From DATAUD01 sp036501665 (GTDB taxonomy: Bacteria; Verrucomicrobiota; Verrucomicrobiia; Limisphaerales; Palsa-1400): a stretch of DNA of 64,000 nucleotides. The translations under genes and the position numbers were made by a program. Under the pieces are notes generated by a model. It searched no databases and was not told where the DNA came from. It saw only the letters and a program-made list of their open reading frames with translations. The stretch spans positions 1 through 64,000 of the forward strand of contig DASXZW010000045.1 in NCBI GenBank assembly GCA_036501665.1. The letters run 5' to 3'. Shown here piece after piece: positions 37,277 to 45,984 of the stretch (positions are counted from its first letter, which is position 1; every line of letters begins with the position of its first letter).

Positions 37277-40180
37277 TCAGTGGCCTTCCAGCTTTTCGAT
37301 TCTCTTGGCCACGTTGGCGAATTCGGTCGTCTCCTCCGGCGTCATTCGGAGATAGTTTTTCAAGTGGCGGATTTCCTCCGCCGGATCGTGCTCCAGGGCC
37401 GCAATGTCCGCCATGTGATATTCCACGAGATATTGCTGCTTCGGCATTAGCTTGCTCATCGCCTTGAGGTCGGCCTTGGCTCCATCAATATTTTTGAGCT
37501 TCGCCTCCACGCTGGCCCGATTCAGCAAAGCCGTGGTATTCTCCGGCTGCATCCTGATGATTTCGCTCAATGTTTCGACAGCCGGATTTAAAGCCTCTAT
37601 CACCACTTCCATTTCCGCCTTTTTTAGAAGCACCGGCACAAAGCTGGTGTCGCGAATGGCGTTATGACGCTCGGCGGTCATGAGCTTGATCTGTTGGTCG
37701 TAATTCGTCAGGGCTTCAGCAAAATAGCCCTTTGCGACTTTCAGCTTGTTCTGTCGCACAGCCCTTCGGCCAAATCGCGTGTCAATGTCCGCCAAAGTTC
37801 CCACGCGAACACTGTCTGTTGGATCTTCTTTGATGGCCTGTTTCAACATGGTTTCCGCCACGTTATTGCTGCCAACCCTCATATATGCCATCGCCTGGAC
37901 GCGAGTCAACTCCCACTCTTTGATCTTCGAGCTGGAGCGCAGCTTGCCAACCAAATCCAGCACTTTTTCAACTTTGCCGCGGTCCGCGTAAGTCTTCGCC
38001 ATATCCAATAACGCATCCGGATCATTGGGAAGCAATTCAAGCCGGCGCTCAAAAAGTGTCGCGGCCTGGCGCAAATTGCCAGTTTCCGCCATCAACTCTC
38101 CGAATTGAAGGCTCGCATCCGGTTCGTCCACAGGCCCGTTAAATTTGAGCACTCCGATAAGGCCGCCATATTTCAAATATGACTTCTCAAATAACTCCAG
38201 CGAGTCAATAGGCTGGTGGTTCCCCTTCTGCAACGCTTCGTTGTAACGCAAATTAATCTTGGCGATGTTGTTGTCCGGATTGAGCCGGACCGCTTCGGCA
38301 AAAGCCCCATGCGCTTCGGGCAAGTGATTGGCGCGCTGCAATTCAACGCCCCAAAAATCCAGATCCACCGAGTAATCCGTATCGACCACCTGTGGGTCGA
38401 GGTCCAGTTTCGACAGCTTCGGCAGGTCTTTCAGAGGACCGCTTTCGAGTTGAGTCCAAAACGCTTGCTGCGTTTTGACCTCTTCGTCAGTCGGCGCCGG
38501 CGGTTGTGGACGATTGTCGGGATAGCCTTTAAGCTCATAAACCATCCCGCGCGGGACAAGGTAATATTCCTCGAAGTAATACCCGAAACTGGTGTGCAAA
38601 TAATAAATTGGAAACTTCGTCCCAATGTAACCCATGAAACGTTCCAATGCTTTGTCTTGAATGACAACCGGAAGCTTTTCAGGCGAGTCCATCTCCGCCT
38701 TTAGCTTGGGATAGCGGTCCGCCAAATATCGCAGGTATTCACGATGGCCCAGCGAGCCGGTCTCAATCAAAATGTTGTTGTTCGCAAGATGCCGCCGCTC
38801 ATACGCCCCTTGAAGCAAATCCAGTCGCGCCGGATCATCACTGAGAACAATCGCATCCTTTGTCGGAAGACCATCCAGAATGGAATCGAAAAACTGCGGC
38901 AATGCCGAACTGCTGGAAGCGCGCACGTTCGGGACATTTTGCCAGAGAACAACAATTGGCCCGGCAACAACCACAACCCAAAGCAACCCCAGCGCCGCTT
39001 TGCCAAGGATTGTTTCCGCCTTGCTCTCTCGTCCCCAGGACGCCGGTCCCTTTTTTCCAAAGATCAACAGAAAATAACCTGTAAAATAACCGATGGCGAG
39101 CGCCCCCACATAAAAAAACGTAAGAAAACTTGCGGGCATGTCTTTCATCCGCGCGCTCGGGCTGAAGGGAAATTCCGTCAGCGTCACCAAGGGCAGAATC
39201 AGAAACACAATGTGCAGGCATTTGATCATGAGTTGCGTCAGCACGTTCCCCACCGGGCTGACTTCGCCAAGAAACGACGGCCATCGCACACCAGCAAAAA
39301 GCAGCGGAAGAATTGTCGCCAGCGCCGCAACGAGCACGACGTAGCGCGGCACGACTTGCAGTGCAAACGATTGGCCGCGCCATTCCTGCTGCAGGAGGTA
39401 CCAGAAGTTCTGGTGCTGGCGATGACTGGCCATCGCCGGCTCCATCAAGTAGAGACTCAACCCAATCGCTCCGCAGAAAATCATCAGAAAGATAAATCGG
39501 ATATTGAAAAAACTCAGCCCGCGGATCCAGATAAGCGAAAAGATAAATAACGGAAAGTATCCAATCAAAGCCCAGTTGTTTGAAACCCCCATCCCGTAAA
39601 TAAGTGCCATCAGGAAGAGCCAATTGTCATTTTGAGAAATCCTGAACCTGAGCACACAAAAAACGATCAACGCGAAAACCAACAAATCCAGCATTTCGCC
39701 GCTGGCGGAAACGGCATGTTGCCAGAACGTTAGTTGAAATCCCAACATCAGCACCGCGAAAAGTTGGGGTAAAAACGCGAGACGCCCCGAAATCTGCCCA
39801 TATTCCCCACCCTCGCGCTGCCGCTGGTCACGCGTTCTATCTTGTGGAAGCATTCGGACCGAAGCTGTCAAAAGCCCCAGAGTCAAAGCGGCGCAAATCG
39901 CCGTAAAAATATTCAGCGCCAACGGCTGCATCGAGATGGGCAGGACGTGAATCGGATACGTGACGACCCAGAACAAAGGCGCGATGGGCTCTGACCGCCA
40001 GGAGTTGGGGAGTGGATGCCAGTCCCAACCCGTGAACTGCGCCACTAGGGAGAGGCTCCGCAGAGTCACCCAATGGTTCAGAGTCACTCCGTACAGAACC
40101 AAAGCGCACAGCACAACCAGCCACGGGCGCAACACATAAGTCGTTTTACGCGGCGAGCTAGACTTTATTTCCGATGTCAT
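37277..40180 (-). CDS. Large membrane protein with DUF2723-like N-terminus and TPR C-terminus
   Basis: A 967-residue protein. The first half (about 15-430) has about eleven membrane helices and resembles DUF2723/GT-C-like membrane proteins, a family known from Bacteroidetes and Verrucomicrobia. A periplasmic region follows (about 450-600), then at least seven tetratricopeptide-like repeats (VRLNPDNNIAKINLRYNEA, FERRLELLPNDPDALLDMA, AIKEDPTDSVRVGTLADI, ...). The TPR tail probably recruits partner proteins. Adjacent to the GT4 gene (13 bp gap), which suggests work on a glycan or glycoprotein. Confidence 0.8.
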   Translation of the reverse strand: MTSEIKSSSPRKTTYVLRPWLVVLCALVLYGVTLNHWVTLRSLSLVAQFTGWDWHPLPNSWRSEPIAPLFWVVTYPIHVLPISMQPLALNIFTAICAALTLGLLTASVRMLPQDRTRDQRQREGGEYGQISGRLAFLPQLFAVLMLGFQLTFWQHAVSASGEMLDLLVFALIVFCVLRFRISQNDNWLFLMALIYGMGVSNNWALIGYFPLFIFSLIWIRGLSFFNIRFIFLMIFCGAIGLSLYLMEPAMASHRQHQNFWYLLQQEWRGQSFALQVVPRYVVLVAALATILPLLFAGVRWPSFLGEVSPVGNVLTQLMIKCLHIVFLILPLVTLTEFPFSPSARMKDMPASFLTFFYVGALAIGYFTGYFLLIFGKKGPASWGRESKAETILGKAALGLLWVVVVAGPIVVLWQNVPNVRASSSSALPQFFDSILDGLPTKDAIVLSDDPARLDLLQGAYERRHLANNNILIETGSLGHREYLRYLADRYPKLKAEMDSPEKLPVVIQDKALERFMGYIGTKFPIYYLHTSFGYYFEEYYLVPRGMVYELKGYPDNRPQPPAPTDEEVKTQQAFWTQLESGPLKDLPKLSKLDLDPQVVDTDYSVDLDFWGVELQRANHLPEAHGAFAEAVRLNPDNNIAKINLRYNEALQKGNHQPIDSLELFEKSYLKYGGLIGVLKFNGPVDEPDASLQFGELMAETGNLRQAATLFERRLELLPNDPDALLDMAKTYADRGKVEKVLDLVGKLRSSSKIKEWELTRVQAMAYMRVGSNNVAETMLKQAIKEDPTDSVRVGTLADIDTRFGRRAVRQNKLKVAKGYFAEALTNYDQQIKLMTAERHNAIRDTSFVPVLLKKAEMEVVIEALNPAVETLSEIIRMQPENTTALLNRASVEAKLKNIDGAKADLKAMSKLMPKQQYLVEYHMADIAALEHDPAEEIRHLKNYLRMTPEETTEFANVAKRIEKLEGH

Positions 40181-40242
40181 GGTCTGTCAGAGTTTGGCTG
40201 ACTTTACTGGTCACACGCAAGGAATTATCCGGCACACGCCTC

Positions 40243-40297
40243 CAAACTTCGTGGTAGGGATCGCCTCGCCGAGGCGTCCGCAGAGAAAAATGGACGT
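40243..40297. repeat. Dispersed palindromic repeat, family A, copy 3
   Basis: CTTCGTGGTAGGGATCGCCT followed by CGCCGAGGCGTCCGCAGAGAAAAATGGACG. The closest match to copy 2 over about 50 bases. It lies between the start of the TPR membrane gene and the end of the RlmD-type gene. Confidence 0.85.
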
Positions 40298-40321
40298 TAA
40301 TTTTCAATAGGTTGCATTAAC

Positions 40322-41470
40322 TTAGATGTGTCTGCCCTGCGCCCGAACATCGGCAACGCACTCCACATGCTGCGTTTGCGGAAACATGTCCAAAGGCACA
40401 ATCTTCTTCACCTGAAAGACATTGTCGGCGCACAAAACGTTCAAGTCCCTCGTCAAAGTCGCCGGGTGGCACGACACATACAGAACCTGCTTCGGCGGAT
40501 GCGCCCGCAACGCTGACAGCATCTCCGGCGGGCAACCCGTCCGCGGCGGATCAAGGATCAAAGTCGTCGCCGCAGCCTCGAACCGTCCCAGCATGTGCGG
40601 CAATAACTGCTCTGTTCGGCCCGCCAGAAAATGGCCGTTCCGACGTCCGCGTTCTTCCGCGTTTCGGCGCGCGGCGTGAATGGCAGCGGTATCGACTTCC
40701 ACTCCCACAAATTCTTGCACTAGGTCAGCCACTTCGATGCTGAAAAACCCAACCCCGCAGTAAGCATCAATCAAAAACCTTGCTCCCGCGTCCCGAAGTC
40801 TTTCGCGCACCGCCTCTACCAGCTTCGGCAGCAGGAAGAAATTATTCTGGAAAAAGGAATCGCGCGGCACATGCCATCCTTCCGGCGCGACTCGCAGCAC
40901 GACCTTCAAACCGCCCTTGGGCGGCGGATTCTTGCGGACTTCCTGAATTTGCGTGTTGAGCGCTGGCTCGGCAATTTTGCATTCCTCGATATCAACAACC
41001 AGCCGATTGTCCGCGCGGATAAAGCCAATGTTCAGCCCTTGTTTAAACTTGTCCCACTGGCTGCGAATCATGATGCGATTGCGATACCCGTAAGGTTCGG
41101 GACAAGGAATAACAGGATCAATCAACGCCGGGTCAAACCCGCCGATCCGCTGGAACAAATCGCGCACCTGCTTGTGTTTCACCCGCAGTTGCGCCGCGTA
41201 ACTAAGATGCTGGTATTGACACCCGCCGCAATCGGCAAAATACCGGCAAAGAGGTTCGGCCCGATCCGCTGAAGGTTTAACGACGTTGATAAGCCGCGCC
41301 CGCCCGAATCGTTTCTTGATCTCGGTCAATTCCACTTCCACCGTCTCGCCTGGAGCGACAAACGGCACAAACACGACGAATTCCCCGACGCGCCCAACCC
41401 CCTCGCCGCCGAACGCGATGTCGTCGATTTGAAGCGTAATCCGCTCACCCGTAGTAGGGGGAGCCGTCAC
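40322..41470 (-). CDS. RlmD/TrmA-type tRNA/rRNA (uracil-5-)-methyltransferase
   Basis: A 382-residue RNA m5U methyltransferase. N-terminal TRAM domain (about 10-65), then a 4Fe-4S site with Cys75, Cys81, Cys84 (CRYFADCGGC) and Cys123, and a SAM-dependent methyltransferase domain ending in DPPRTG and the catalytic region VLYVSCHPATLTRDL. In E. coli, RlmD methylates U1939 of 23S rRNA; related RumB and TrmA act on other sites, and the name is uncertain without phylogeny. Its start overlaps the dxs stop by 4 bp (41467-41470). Confidence 0.9.
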   Translation of the reverse strand: MTAPPTTGERITLQIDDIAFGGEGVGRVGEFVVFVPFVAPGETVEVELTEIKKRFGRARLINVVKPSADRAEPLCRYFADCGGCQYQHLSYAAQLRVKHKQVRDLFQRIGGFDPALIDPVIPCPEPYGYRNRIMIRSQWDKFKQGLNIGFIRADNRLVVDIEECKIAEPALNTQIQEVRKNPPPKGGLKVVLRVAPEGWHVPRDSFFQNNFFLLPKLVEAVRERLRDAGARFLIDAYCGVGFFSIEVADLVQEFVGVEVDTAAIHAARRNAEERGRRNGHFLAGRTEQLLPHMLGRFEAAATTLILDPPRTGCPPEMLSALRAHPPKQVLYVSCHPATLTRDLNVLCADNVFQVKKIVPLDMFPQTQHVECVADVRAQGRHI

Positions 41471-43455
41471 GCGCGCGCCACGGACAACGGCGCTGCTGCC
41501 TCGATTTTCCCCAACAACGCTTTGACTTGAGTCACCGTGTTCGCCGCCGTCAGCCCATATTTTTCCCGAAGATAATCAACACTCGAAGCGTGCTCGATAA
41601 ATTGATCGGGCCAGCCAATCCGCAAAACGCGAGTCTCGACATGTTTGCTGCTCAACAATTCCATCACCGACGACCCATATCCGCCCGGCAAAACGTGATC
41701 CTCCAGCGTCACGACCAATTCCGCGCTGCGCGCAAAAAATTCCGTCGTCCCTTCATCCAGCGGCTTGGTGAAGCGCGGGTTGATCACCGCGCAATCAAAA
41801 CCTTCCGCAGTCAATTGCACCGCAGCCTGCTCGGCAATCCGGTGCATGTTCCCGAGGCCGAACAGCGCAACCTTCGTCTTTCCGTTGGCCGAAAAATTCC
41901 GGGTCACTTCGGCTTTTCCAATCTCCATCAGCGCGGGTTGCTCCTTCACTGAAACGCCTTCCCCTGCCCCGCGCGGGTAGCGGATGAATGTCGCATGGCT
42001 TTGGTGCGTCGCCGTGAACATCATGTCCGCCAGCTCATCCTCGTTCCGCGGCGCCATCGAAATAATATTCGGCACACACCGCAAATACGCGATGTCGAAC
42101 AACCCGTGATGCGTCGGTCCGTCATTCGCGGAAAGTCCCGCGCGATCCATGCAGAAAATCACCGGCAAATCCTGGAGCGCAACGTCGTGAACAATGCAAT
42201 CATAAGCGCGTTGCAAAAACGTCGAGTAAATCGCAACGACCGGATGAAATCCCATCGTCGCCATGCCCGCCGCAAAAATCACCGCGTGTTCCTCCGCAAT
42301 TCCGACGTCGTAATACCGCTTCGGCATCGCCTTTTCCAGGTATTTAAGCCCGGTGCCCGTTGGCATTGCGGCGGTGATGCCGACAATCGAATTATCCTTC
42401 TGGCAAAGCTTCACCATCGTCTGCCCAAAAACATCCTGGTAGGCGGGCGGTGTTCCCGGTTTCGCTGCCGGGGTGTCGCCGGTAACTGGATCGTAAGGTC
42501 CAAGCCCGTGAAACTTCTCCGGCTGATTCAACGCGGCTTCGTAACCTTTGCCCTTCGTCGTCAAAACATGCAGCACAACCGGCGCATCGCTGGTCTTTGC
42601 AAATTCCAGCGAACTGATCAGCAGCGGCAAATCATGCCCGTCAATCGGCCCGATGTATCGCAGTCCCATTTCCTCAAAAATCAAGCTGCTGCCGTAACCG
42701 CCGCGGCCATCGACTTCCACCTGCCCGCTCTTCTGTTCCAGCGCCACTTCGTTGAACACGCCCTTGAGCGCTTCCTCCGCCTTGTGCCCCAGCTTGAGGG
42801 CGAGGTTCCCCTTCGGCATCCGCTTGACGATCCGCTCCATGTCCTTCTGCAACTGATTGTAGCGCGGACTCTGGATGAGCTTGTTCAAATAAGCGGAAAT
42901 CGCGCCTACGTTCTTCGCGATGCTCCACTCGTTGTCATTAAGAATTCCAATGAACCGCTTCGTCGTGTGCGCCAGGTTGTTGAGACCTTCAAAAGAAATT
43001 CCATTGGTCAACGCCGCGTCGCCGAAAATGCAGACGACGTTTTCGTCCGAACCGCGCAAGTCCCGCGCCGCGCACATCCCCAACGCCGCCGAAAGCGCCG
43101 TCCCCGCATGGCCCGCGCCGTAACAATCATGCGGACTTTCGGTTCGCAGCGAAAACCCGTTCAACCCGCCGGTTGTGCGAATGGTGTGAAAACGGTTCTT
43201 CCGCCCAGTCAGCAGCTTGTGAACGTAGCTCTGATGGCTCACGTCCCAGACGAACTTGTCGTTCGGCGTCGAAAAAACGCGGTGCAGCGCAATCGTCAAT
43301 TCCACAACGCCAAGGTTCGGCCCCAGGTGCCCGCCATTTTTGGCGAGCTTGGTAATCAGGTCCTGGCGAATCTCGGAAGCGAGTTGCACCAATTGTTCCA
43401 GCGTCAATTTCTTGACGTGCGACGGATCATCAACCATATCGATATATCGGCTCAT
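41467..43455 (-). CDS. dxs: 1-deoxy-D-xylulose-5-phosphate synthase
   Basis: A 662-residue TPP enzyme that joins pyruvate and glyceraldehyde 3-phosphate to start the MEP isoprenoid pathway. Motifs: HLGPNLGVVELTIALH near 43-58, the TPP segment GDAALTNGISFEGLNN at 145-160, and the transketolase-like C half with DRAGLSANDGPTHHGLFDIAYL. The usual GDGA(L/M)-G segment reads GDAALTNG here, and DRAGIVGADGPTHQG reads DRAGLSANDGPTHHG; both occur in some deep-branching Dxs sequences and should keep function. It overlaps xseB by 4 bp and the RlmD-type gene by 4 bp. Confidence 0.96.
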   Translation of the reverse strand: MSRYIDMVDDPSHVKKLTLEQLVQLASEIRQDLITKLAKNGGHLGPNLGVVELTIALHRVFSTPNDKFVWDVSHQSYVHKLLTGRKNRFHTIRTTGGLNGFSLRTESPHDCYGAGHAGTALSAALGMCAARDLRGSDENVVCIFGDAALTNGISFEGLNNLAHTTKRFIGILNDNEWSIAKNVGAISAYLNKLIQSPRYNQLQKDMERIVKRMPKGNLALKLGHKAEEALKGVFNEVALEQKSGQVEVDGRGGYGSSLIFEEMGLRYIGPIDGHDLPLLISSLEFAKTSDAPVVLHVLTTKGKGYEAALNQPEKFHGLGPYDPVTGDTPAAKPGTPPAYQDVFGQTMVKLCQKDNSIVGITAAMPTGTGLKYLEKAMPKRYYDVGIAEEHAVIFAAGMATMGFHPVVAIYSTFLQRAYDCIVHDVALQDLPVIFCMDRAGLSANDGPTHHGLFDIAYLRCVPNIISMAPRNEDELADMMFTATHQSHATFIRYPRGAGEGVSVKEQPALMEIGKAEVTRNFSANGKTKVALFGLGNMHRIAEQAAVQLTAEGFDCAVINPRFTKPLDEGTTEFFARSAELVVTLEDHVLPGGYGSSVMELLSSKHVETRVLRIGWPDQFIEHASSVDYLREKYGLTAANTVTQVKALLGKIEAAAPLSVARA

Positions 43456-43727
43456 TGCGATTGTTCAGGGACATTTACCGGCTTCAAACTTAGTTCGCCT
43501 TTGCTGGTCTTGTCGAGCTGCTGGATTTTCACTTCCGCCTCCGCCAGCTTTGCCTGGCAGATTTGGGAAAGCGCCGAACCCTCCTCATAACGGGCCAGGA
43601 GCGTTTCCAGCGGCAACTCCTGCGACTCCATCGATTCCACGATGGCTTCAAGCCGCTTGATCGCCTCCTCAAACGGGAGGTTCTGCAACTCGGCCGACAC
43701 CGCACCAGCGTTCTTCGCTTTAGACAC
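43452..43727 (-). CDS. xseB: Exodeoxyribonuclease VII small subunit
   Basis: A 91-residue protein from GTG at 43727. The core is the XseB domain: PFEEAIKRLEAIVESMESQE then LETLLARYEEGSAL. XseB binds XseA to form the nuclease ExoVII, which degrades single-stranded DNA. Upstream codons to 43835 are open but overlap the 3' end of the GloVer gene and are unlike the family. Its last 4 bases overlap the dxs start (ATGA), giving an xseB-dxs-rlmD operon. Confidence 0.92.
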   Translation of the reverse strand: MSKAKNAGAVSAELQNLPFEEAIKRLEAIVESMESQELPLETLLARYEEGSALSQICQAKLAEAEVKIQQLDKTSKGELSLKPVNVPEQSQ

Positions 43728-43740
43728 TTGCCGTACACTA

Positions 43741-43773
43741 ACAAACCCTTCAAAAAATCTCAAACTCCAAAAA
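43741..43773. repeat. Direct repeat left of GloVer gene
   Basis: ACAAACCCTTCAAAAAATCT followed by CAAACTCCAAAAA. It matches 45244-45276 at 29 of 33 positions and has the same orientation. The two copies bracket the GloVer-repeat gene. This copy lies 13 bp upstream of the xseB start codon. Confidence 0.7.
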
Positions 43774-43800
43774 GCCCCAAAAAAAGCAGACGACACCGTT

Positions 43801-45174
43801 TCACTGATGGCCCAAGCGGAAGAACTGTTGTGCACCGGAGATCGTATTAGTCACAGTGTATTGTCCGTTGACGATCACTGGAGAGATAGAAACGGCGGTC
43901 CAGTCAGGTCGTGCGCCGAGGTTGGTTGTGGATTGCAAGGTTGCCTCTGTCACATTCGTTGGCCACGTCAAAACAATATTTGTTCCAGGAAGAGTTATGT
44001 TCAATGGTGTGGGCCCGAATGTCGAAAGTGAAAGGCTGAAAATGGTGCCGCCTGGAGCCCCATTACCACCGCTACTCGTCCCGTAGAGCGTGTTATTTAA
44101 CAAAAACAATCCGGCCAGTGGAACCGAACCGTCGCTACCATCCGTGAAACTATACAGACTTGCAAAACCAGTGCCATCAGTACTCACCTCAAACACCGTT
44201 CCCCAGCCGTTGGTGCCGCCCCATTCAGTCGTCCCATACAGTGTATTGCCAGATAAAACCATTTGGCCGCACGGATCGGCTCCATCGCTGCCGCTGAAAT
44301 AATGCAATACCTGAAATTCCGAGCCGTCCGTGTTGATTGAAAAAACGGTGCCGTTTGTCGAACCATCCTTGGTACCATACGTCGTTCCATATAGCGTGTT
44401 GCCCGATATAATCAAGCCAGCCCTGGGTCCGCCGTCGTCATTGGTAAATCTGTAAATTTCTCTTAAATCCGTCCCGTCGCTGTTGACACCATACACCGTC
44501 CCAATATCGGAGGCGCCACCATCAACCGACATCCCGTACAAGACATTTGTGGCAAAACTCAAGTTTTCAAAATTATAGCCCCCGGCGACATGAAAGAAAT
44601 TCGTTAGAACAGTATACCCCGTACCATCGGTGTTGATGGCGAATATCGTCCCTGCAAAGTTTGCGCCGTTTTGAAACGTCGTCCCGTATAAAGTATTTCC
44701 TGATAGTGTTAAACAAGTCATCGGAAACGATCCATCGTCGCCTCCCGAGAAGGAATGCATGTTTGTAAAACCGGTTCCATTAGTATTGACTGAGAACAAG
44801 GTGCCATAATCAGAGGCACCCCAGACACTTGCCGTTCCATACAAGGTATTGCTCGCCAGAACTAAACCACCTTGAGGAAAACCGCCATCGAAGTTTGTGC
44901 CGTTCGTCACCCTCGTGAAATCGTGCAAGTTGGTAAATCCCGTCCCATCAATAGTGACCGCAAAAACGGTCCCTTCACCCCACTTGCCCCCAAGTGTCGT
45001 ACCGTAGAGTGTGTTGCCGGATGCCGCCAAGCTCCCTGTCGGTGGCCCATAGATATCGTCGAATCTATAAACGATATTAATTATCTGTGCTGACGCCGGA
45101 CCAGCCGAGATCAGGACCAGGATAGCCACTAAGACACCAAGCAAACAGCCAAGCAGAGTTTTCTCGCTATTCAT
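43801..45174 (-). CDS. GloVer-repeat secreted protein
   Basis: A 457-residue exported protein (signal about 9-29). It contains seven repeats of about 50-55 residues with the GloVer (TIGR03803) consensus, e.g. SGNTLYGTTLGGKWGEGTVF, SGNTLYGTTEWGGTNGWGTVF and, in the fifth, SGNTLYGTTYGTKDGSTNGTVF. The repeats likely form a beta-propeller. The last 65 residues (LTWPTNVTEATLQSTTN to FFRLGH) are a beta-sandwich tail common in Verrucomicrobial secreted proteins. Function unknown, presumably surface or adhesin-like. Direct repeats lie at both ends of the gene. Confidence 0.92.
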   Translation of the reverse strand: MNSEKTLLGCLLGVLVAILVLISAGPASAQIINIVYRFDDIYGPPTGSLAASGNTLYGTTLGGKWGEGTVFAVTIDGTGFTNLHDFTRVTNGTNFDGGFPQGGLVLASNTLYGTASVWGASDYGTLFSVNTNGTGFTNMHSFSGGDDGSFPMTCLTLSGNTLYGTTFQNGANFAGTIFAINTDGTGYTVLTNFFHVAGGYNFENLSFATNVLYGMSVDGGASDIGTVYGVNSDGTDLREIYRFTNDDGGPRAGLIISGNTLYGTTYGTKDGSTNGTVFSINTDGSEFQVLHYFSGSDGADPCGQMVLSGNTLYGTTEWGGTNGWGTVFEVSTDGTGFASLYSFTDGSDGSVPLAGLFLLNNTLYGTSSGGNGAPGGTIFSLSLSTFGPTPLNITLPGTNIVLTWPTNVTEATLQSTTNLGARPDWTAVSISPVIVNGQYTVTNTISGAQQFFRLGHQ

Positions 45175-45243
45175 TACGCATTAGGAAATTTGGGATTTAC
45201 ACTTACACTTTACAATACCCGTCTTGAAGAAGGCAACACCGTA

Positions 45244-45276
45244 ACAAATCCCCTAAAAAATCTCAAACTCCAAAAA
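45244..45276. repeat. Direct repeat right of GloVer gene
   Basis: ACAAATCCCCTAAAAAATCT followed by CAAACTCCAAAAA; partner of 43741-43773 (29 of 33 identical). It lies upstream of the GloVer gene start and about 90 bp before hicB. Confidence 0.7.
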
Positions 45277-45365
45277 ATAGCGATCCGAAAACGCCAACCT
45301 TTTTTCGCGTTGATTTTGTTCCTGTATTCGCGCATTTTTTAATGCGGCAGGCTTGCCTTTGAAAC

Positions 45366-45578
45366 ATGAATCGTAATTTTACGGCAGTCATAAAACAGAA
45401 CGGTGATTGGTGGATTGGCTGGGTGGAGGAAATCCCCGGTGTCAATTGCCAGGGGAAGACTCGTTCCGAACTCCAGAAAAACTTGCGCTCCGCATTGAAA
45501 GAAGCGTTGGAATTTAATCGTGAAGAGGCCCTCGCCGCCGCGCAGGAAGGCTACCAGGAGGAATCCATCGTTCTGTGA
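45366..45578 (+). CDS. hicB: HicB-family antitoxin
   Basis: A 70-residue protein with the HicB partial RNase-H fold: NRNFTAVIKQNGDWWIGWVEE, then PGVNCQGKTRSELQKNL and a C-terminal helix. There is no HTH or ribbon-helix-helix extension, so DNA binding must come from elsewhere or be absent. Antitoxin first, toxin second is the reverse of the usual hicA-hicB order but known. A small inverted repeat upstream (CGCATT 45331-45336, AATGCG 45341-45346) could be an autoregulatory operator. Confidence 0.88.
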   Translation: MNRNFTAVIKQNGDWWIGWVEEIPGVNCQGKTRSELQKNLRSALKEALEFNREEALAAAQEGYQEESIVL

Positions 45579-45760
45579 AACGGCGGGAACTCATCCGCCA
45601 TCTTACCGCCCACGGCTGCGTCTTAATCCGCGAAGGCAGCGACCACTCATGGTGGGGCAATCCAGTTTTAAATCGGCGCTCGGCAGTGCCCAGACACACT
45701 GAAATTAACAAATTTCTCGCCCGGAAAATCTGTCGCGATTTGGGCATCCCCGCGGAATAA
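45575..45760 (+). CDS. hicA: HicA-family mRNA interferase toxin
   Basis: A 61-residue protein from GTG at 45575, overlapping the hicB stop by GTGA. It shows the dsRBD-like HicA layout: KRRELIRHLTAHGCVLIREG, then the catalytic His in SDHSWWGNP, and VPRHTEINKFLARKICRDLG. HicA toxins cleave mRNA and are neutralised by HicB. The short product suits the family (50-80 residues). Confidence 0.9.
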   Translation: MKRRELIRHLTAHGCVLIREGSDHSWWGNPVLNRRSAVPRHTEINKFLARKICRDLGIPAE

Positions 45761-45775
45761 TAGCGAGGCTCGCTA
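45761..45775. repeat. Short palindrome after hicA
   Basis: TAGCGAG-G-CTCGCTA: a 7-bp perfect inverted repeat with a 1-base centre. It begins immediately after the last base of the hicA stop codon. No T run follows, so terminator action is doubtful. Confidence 0.5.
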
Positions 45776-45934
45776 CACGAAGTCCCAAGAGTTCTGAAGG
45801 GACGGCTGAATTCCCAATCCGACATCCTAAGCCATTTTCCGTCCGGTTGTAAGGGCATCAGAGCGAACCCCTTCAACTGAGAATGGCAGCAATCCTGCTT
45901 CCTCTCTAGTTTGCGGAAAATGACAGCGATTTCT

Positions 45935-45962
45935 CCGGGCGCTTTGCTGCCAAAGCGCCCGG
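45935..45962. repeat. Perfect 11-bp inverted repeat before the hybrid kinase gene
   Basis: CCGGGCGCTTT (45935-45945), a 6-base loop and AAAGCGCCCGG (45952-45962). It ends 22 bp before the kinase start codon. It could be an operator, a leader hairpin or one copy of a dispersed repeat; no T run follows. Confidence 0.6.
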
Positions 45963-45984
45963 TACAACGCGATGAAATGACGAT

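Noticed and set aside
41995..43590. 531-codon open frame antisense to dxs
   Set aside because: It runs opposite a complete, strongly conserved dxs gene and has the Arg/His-rich, low-complexity text typical of a shadow frame. No family is visible.
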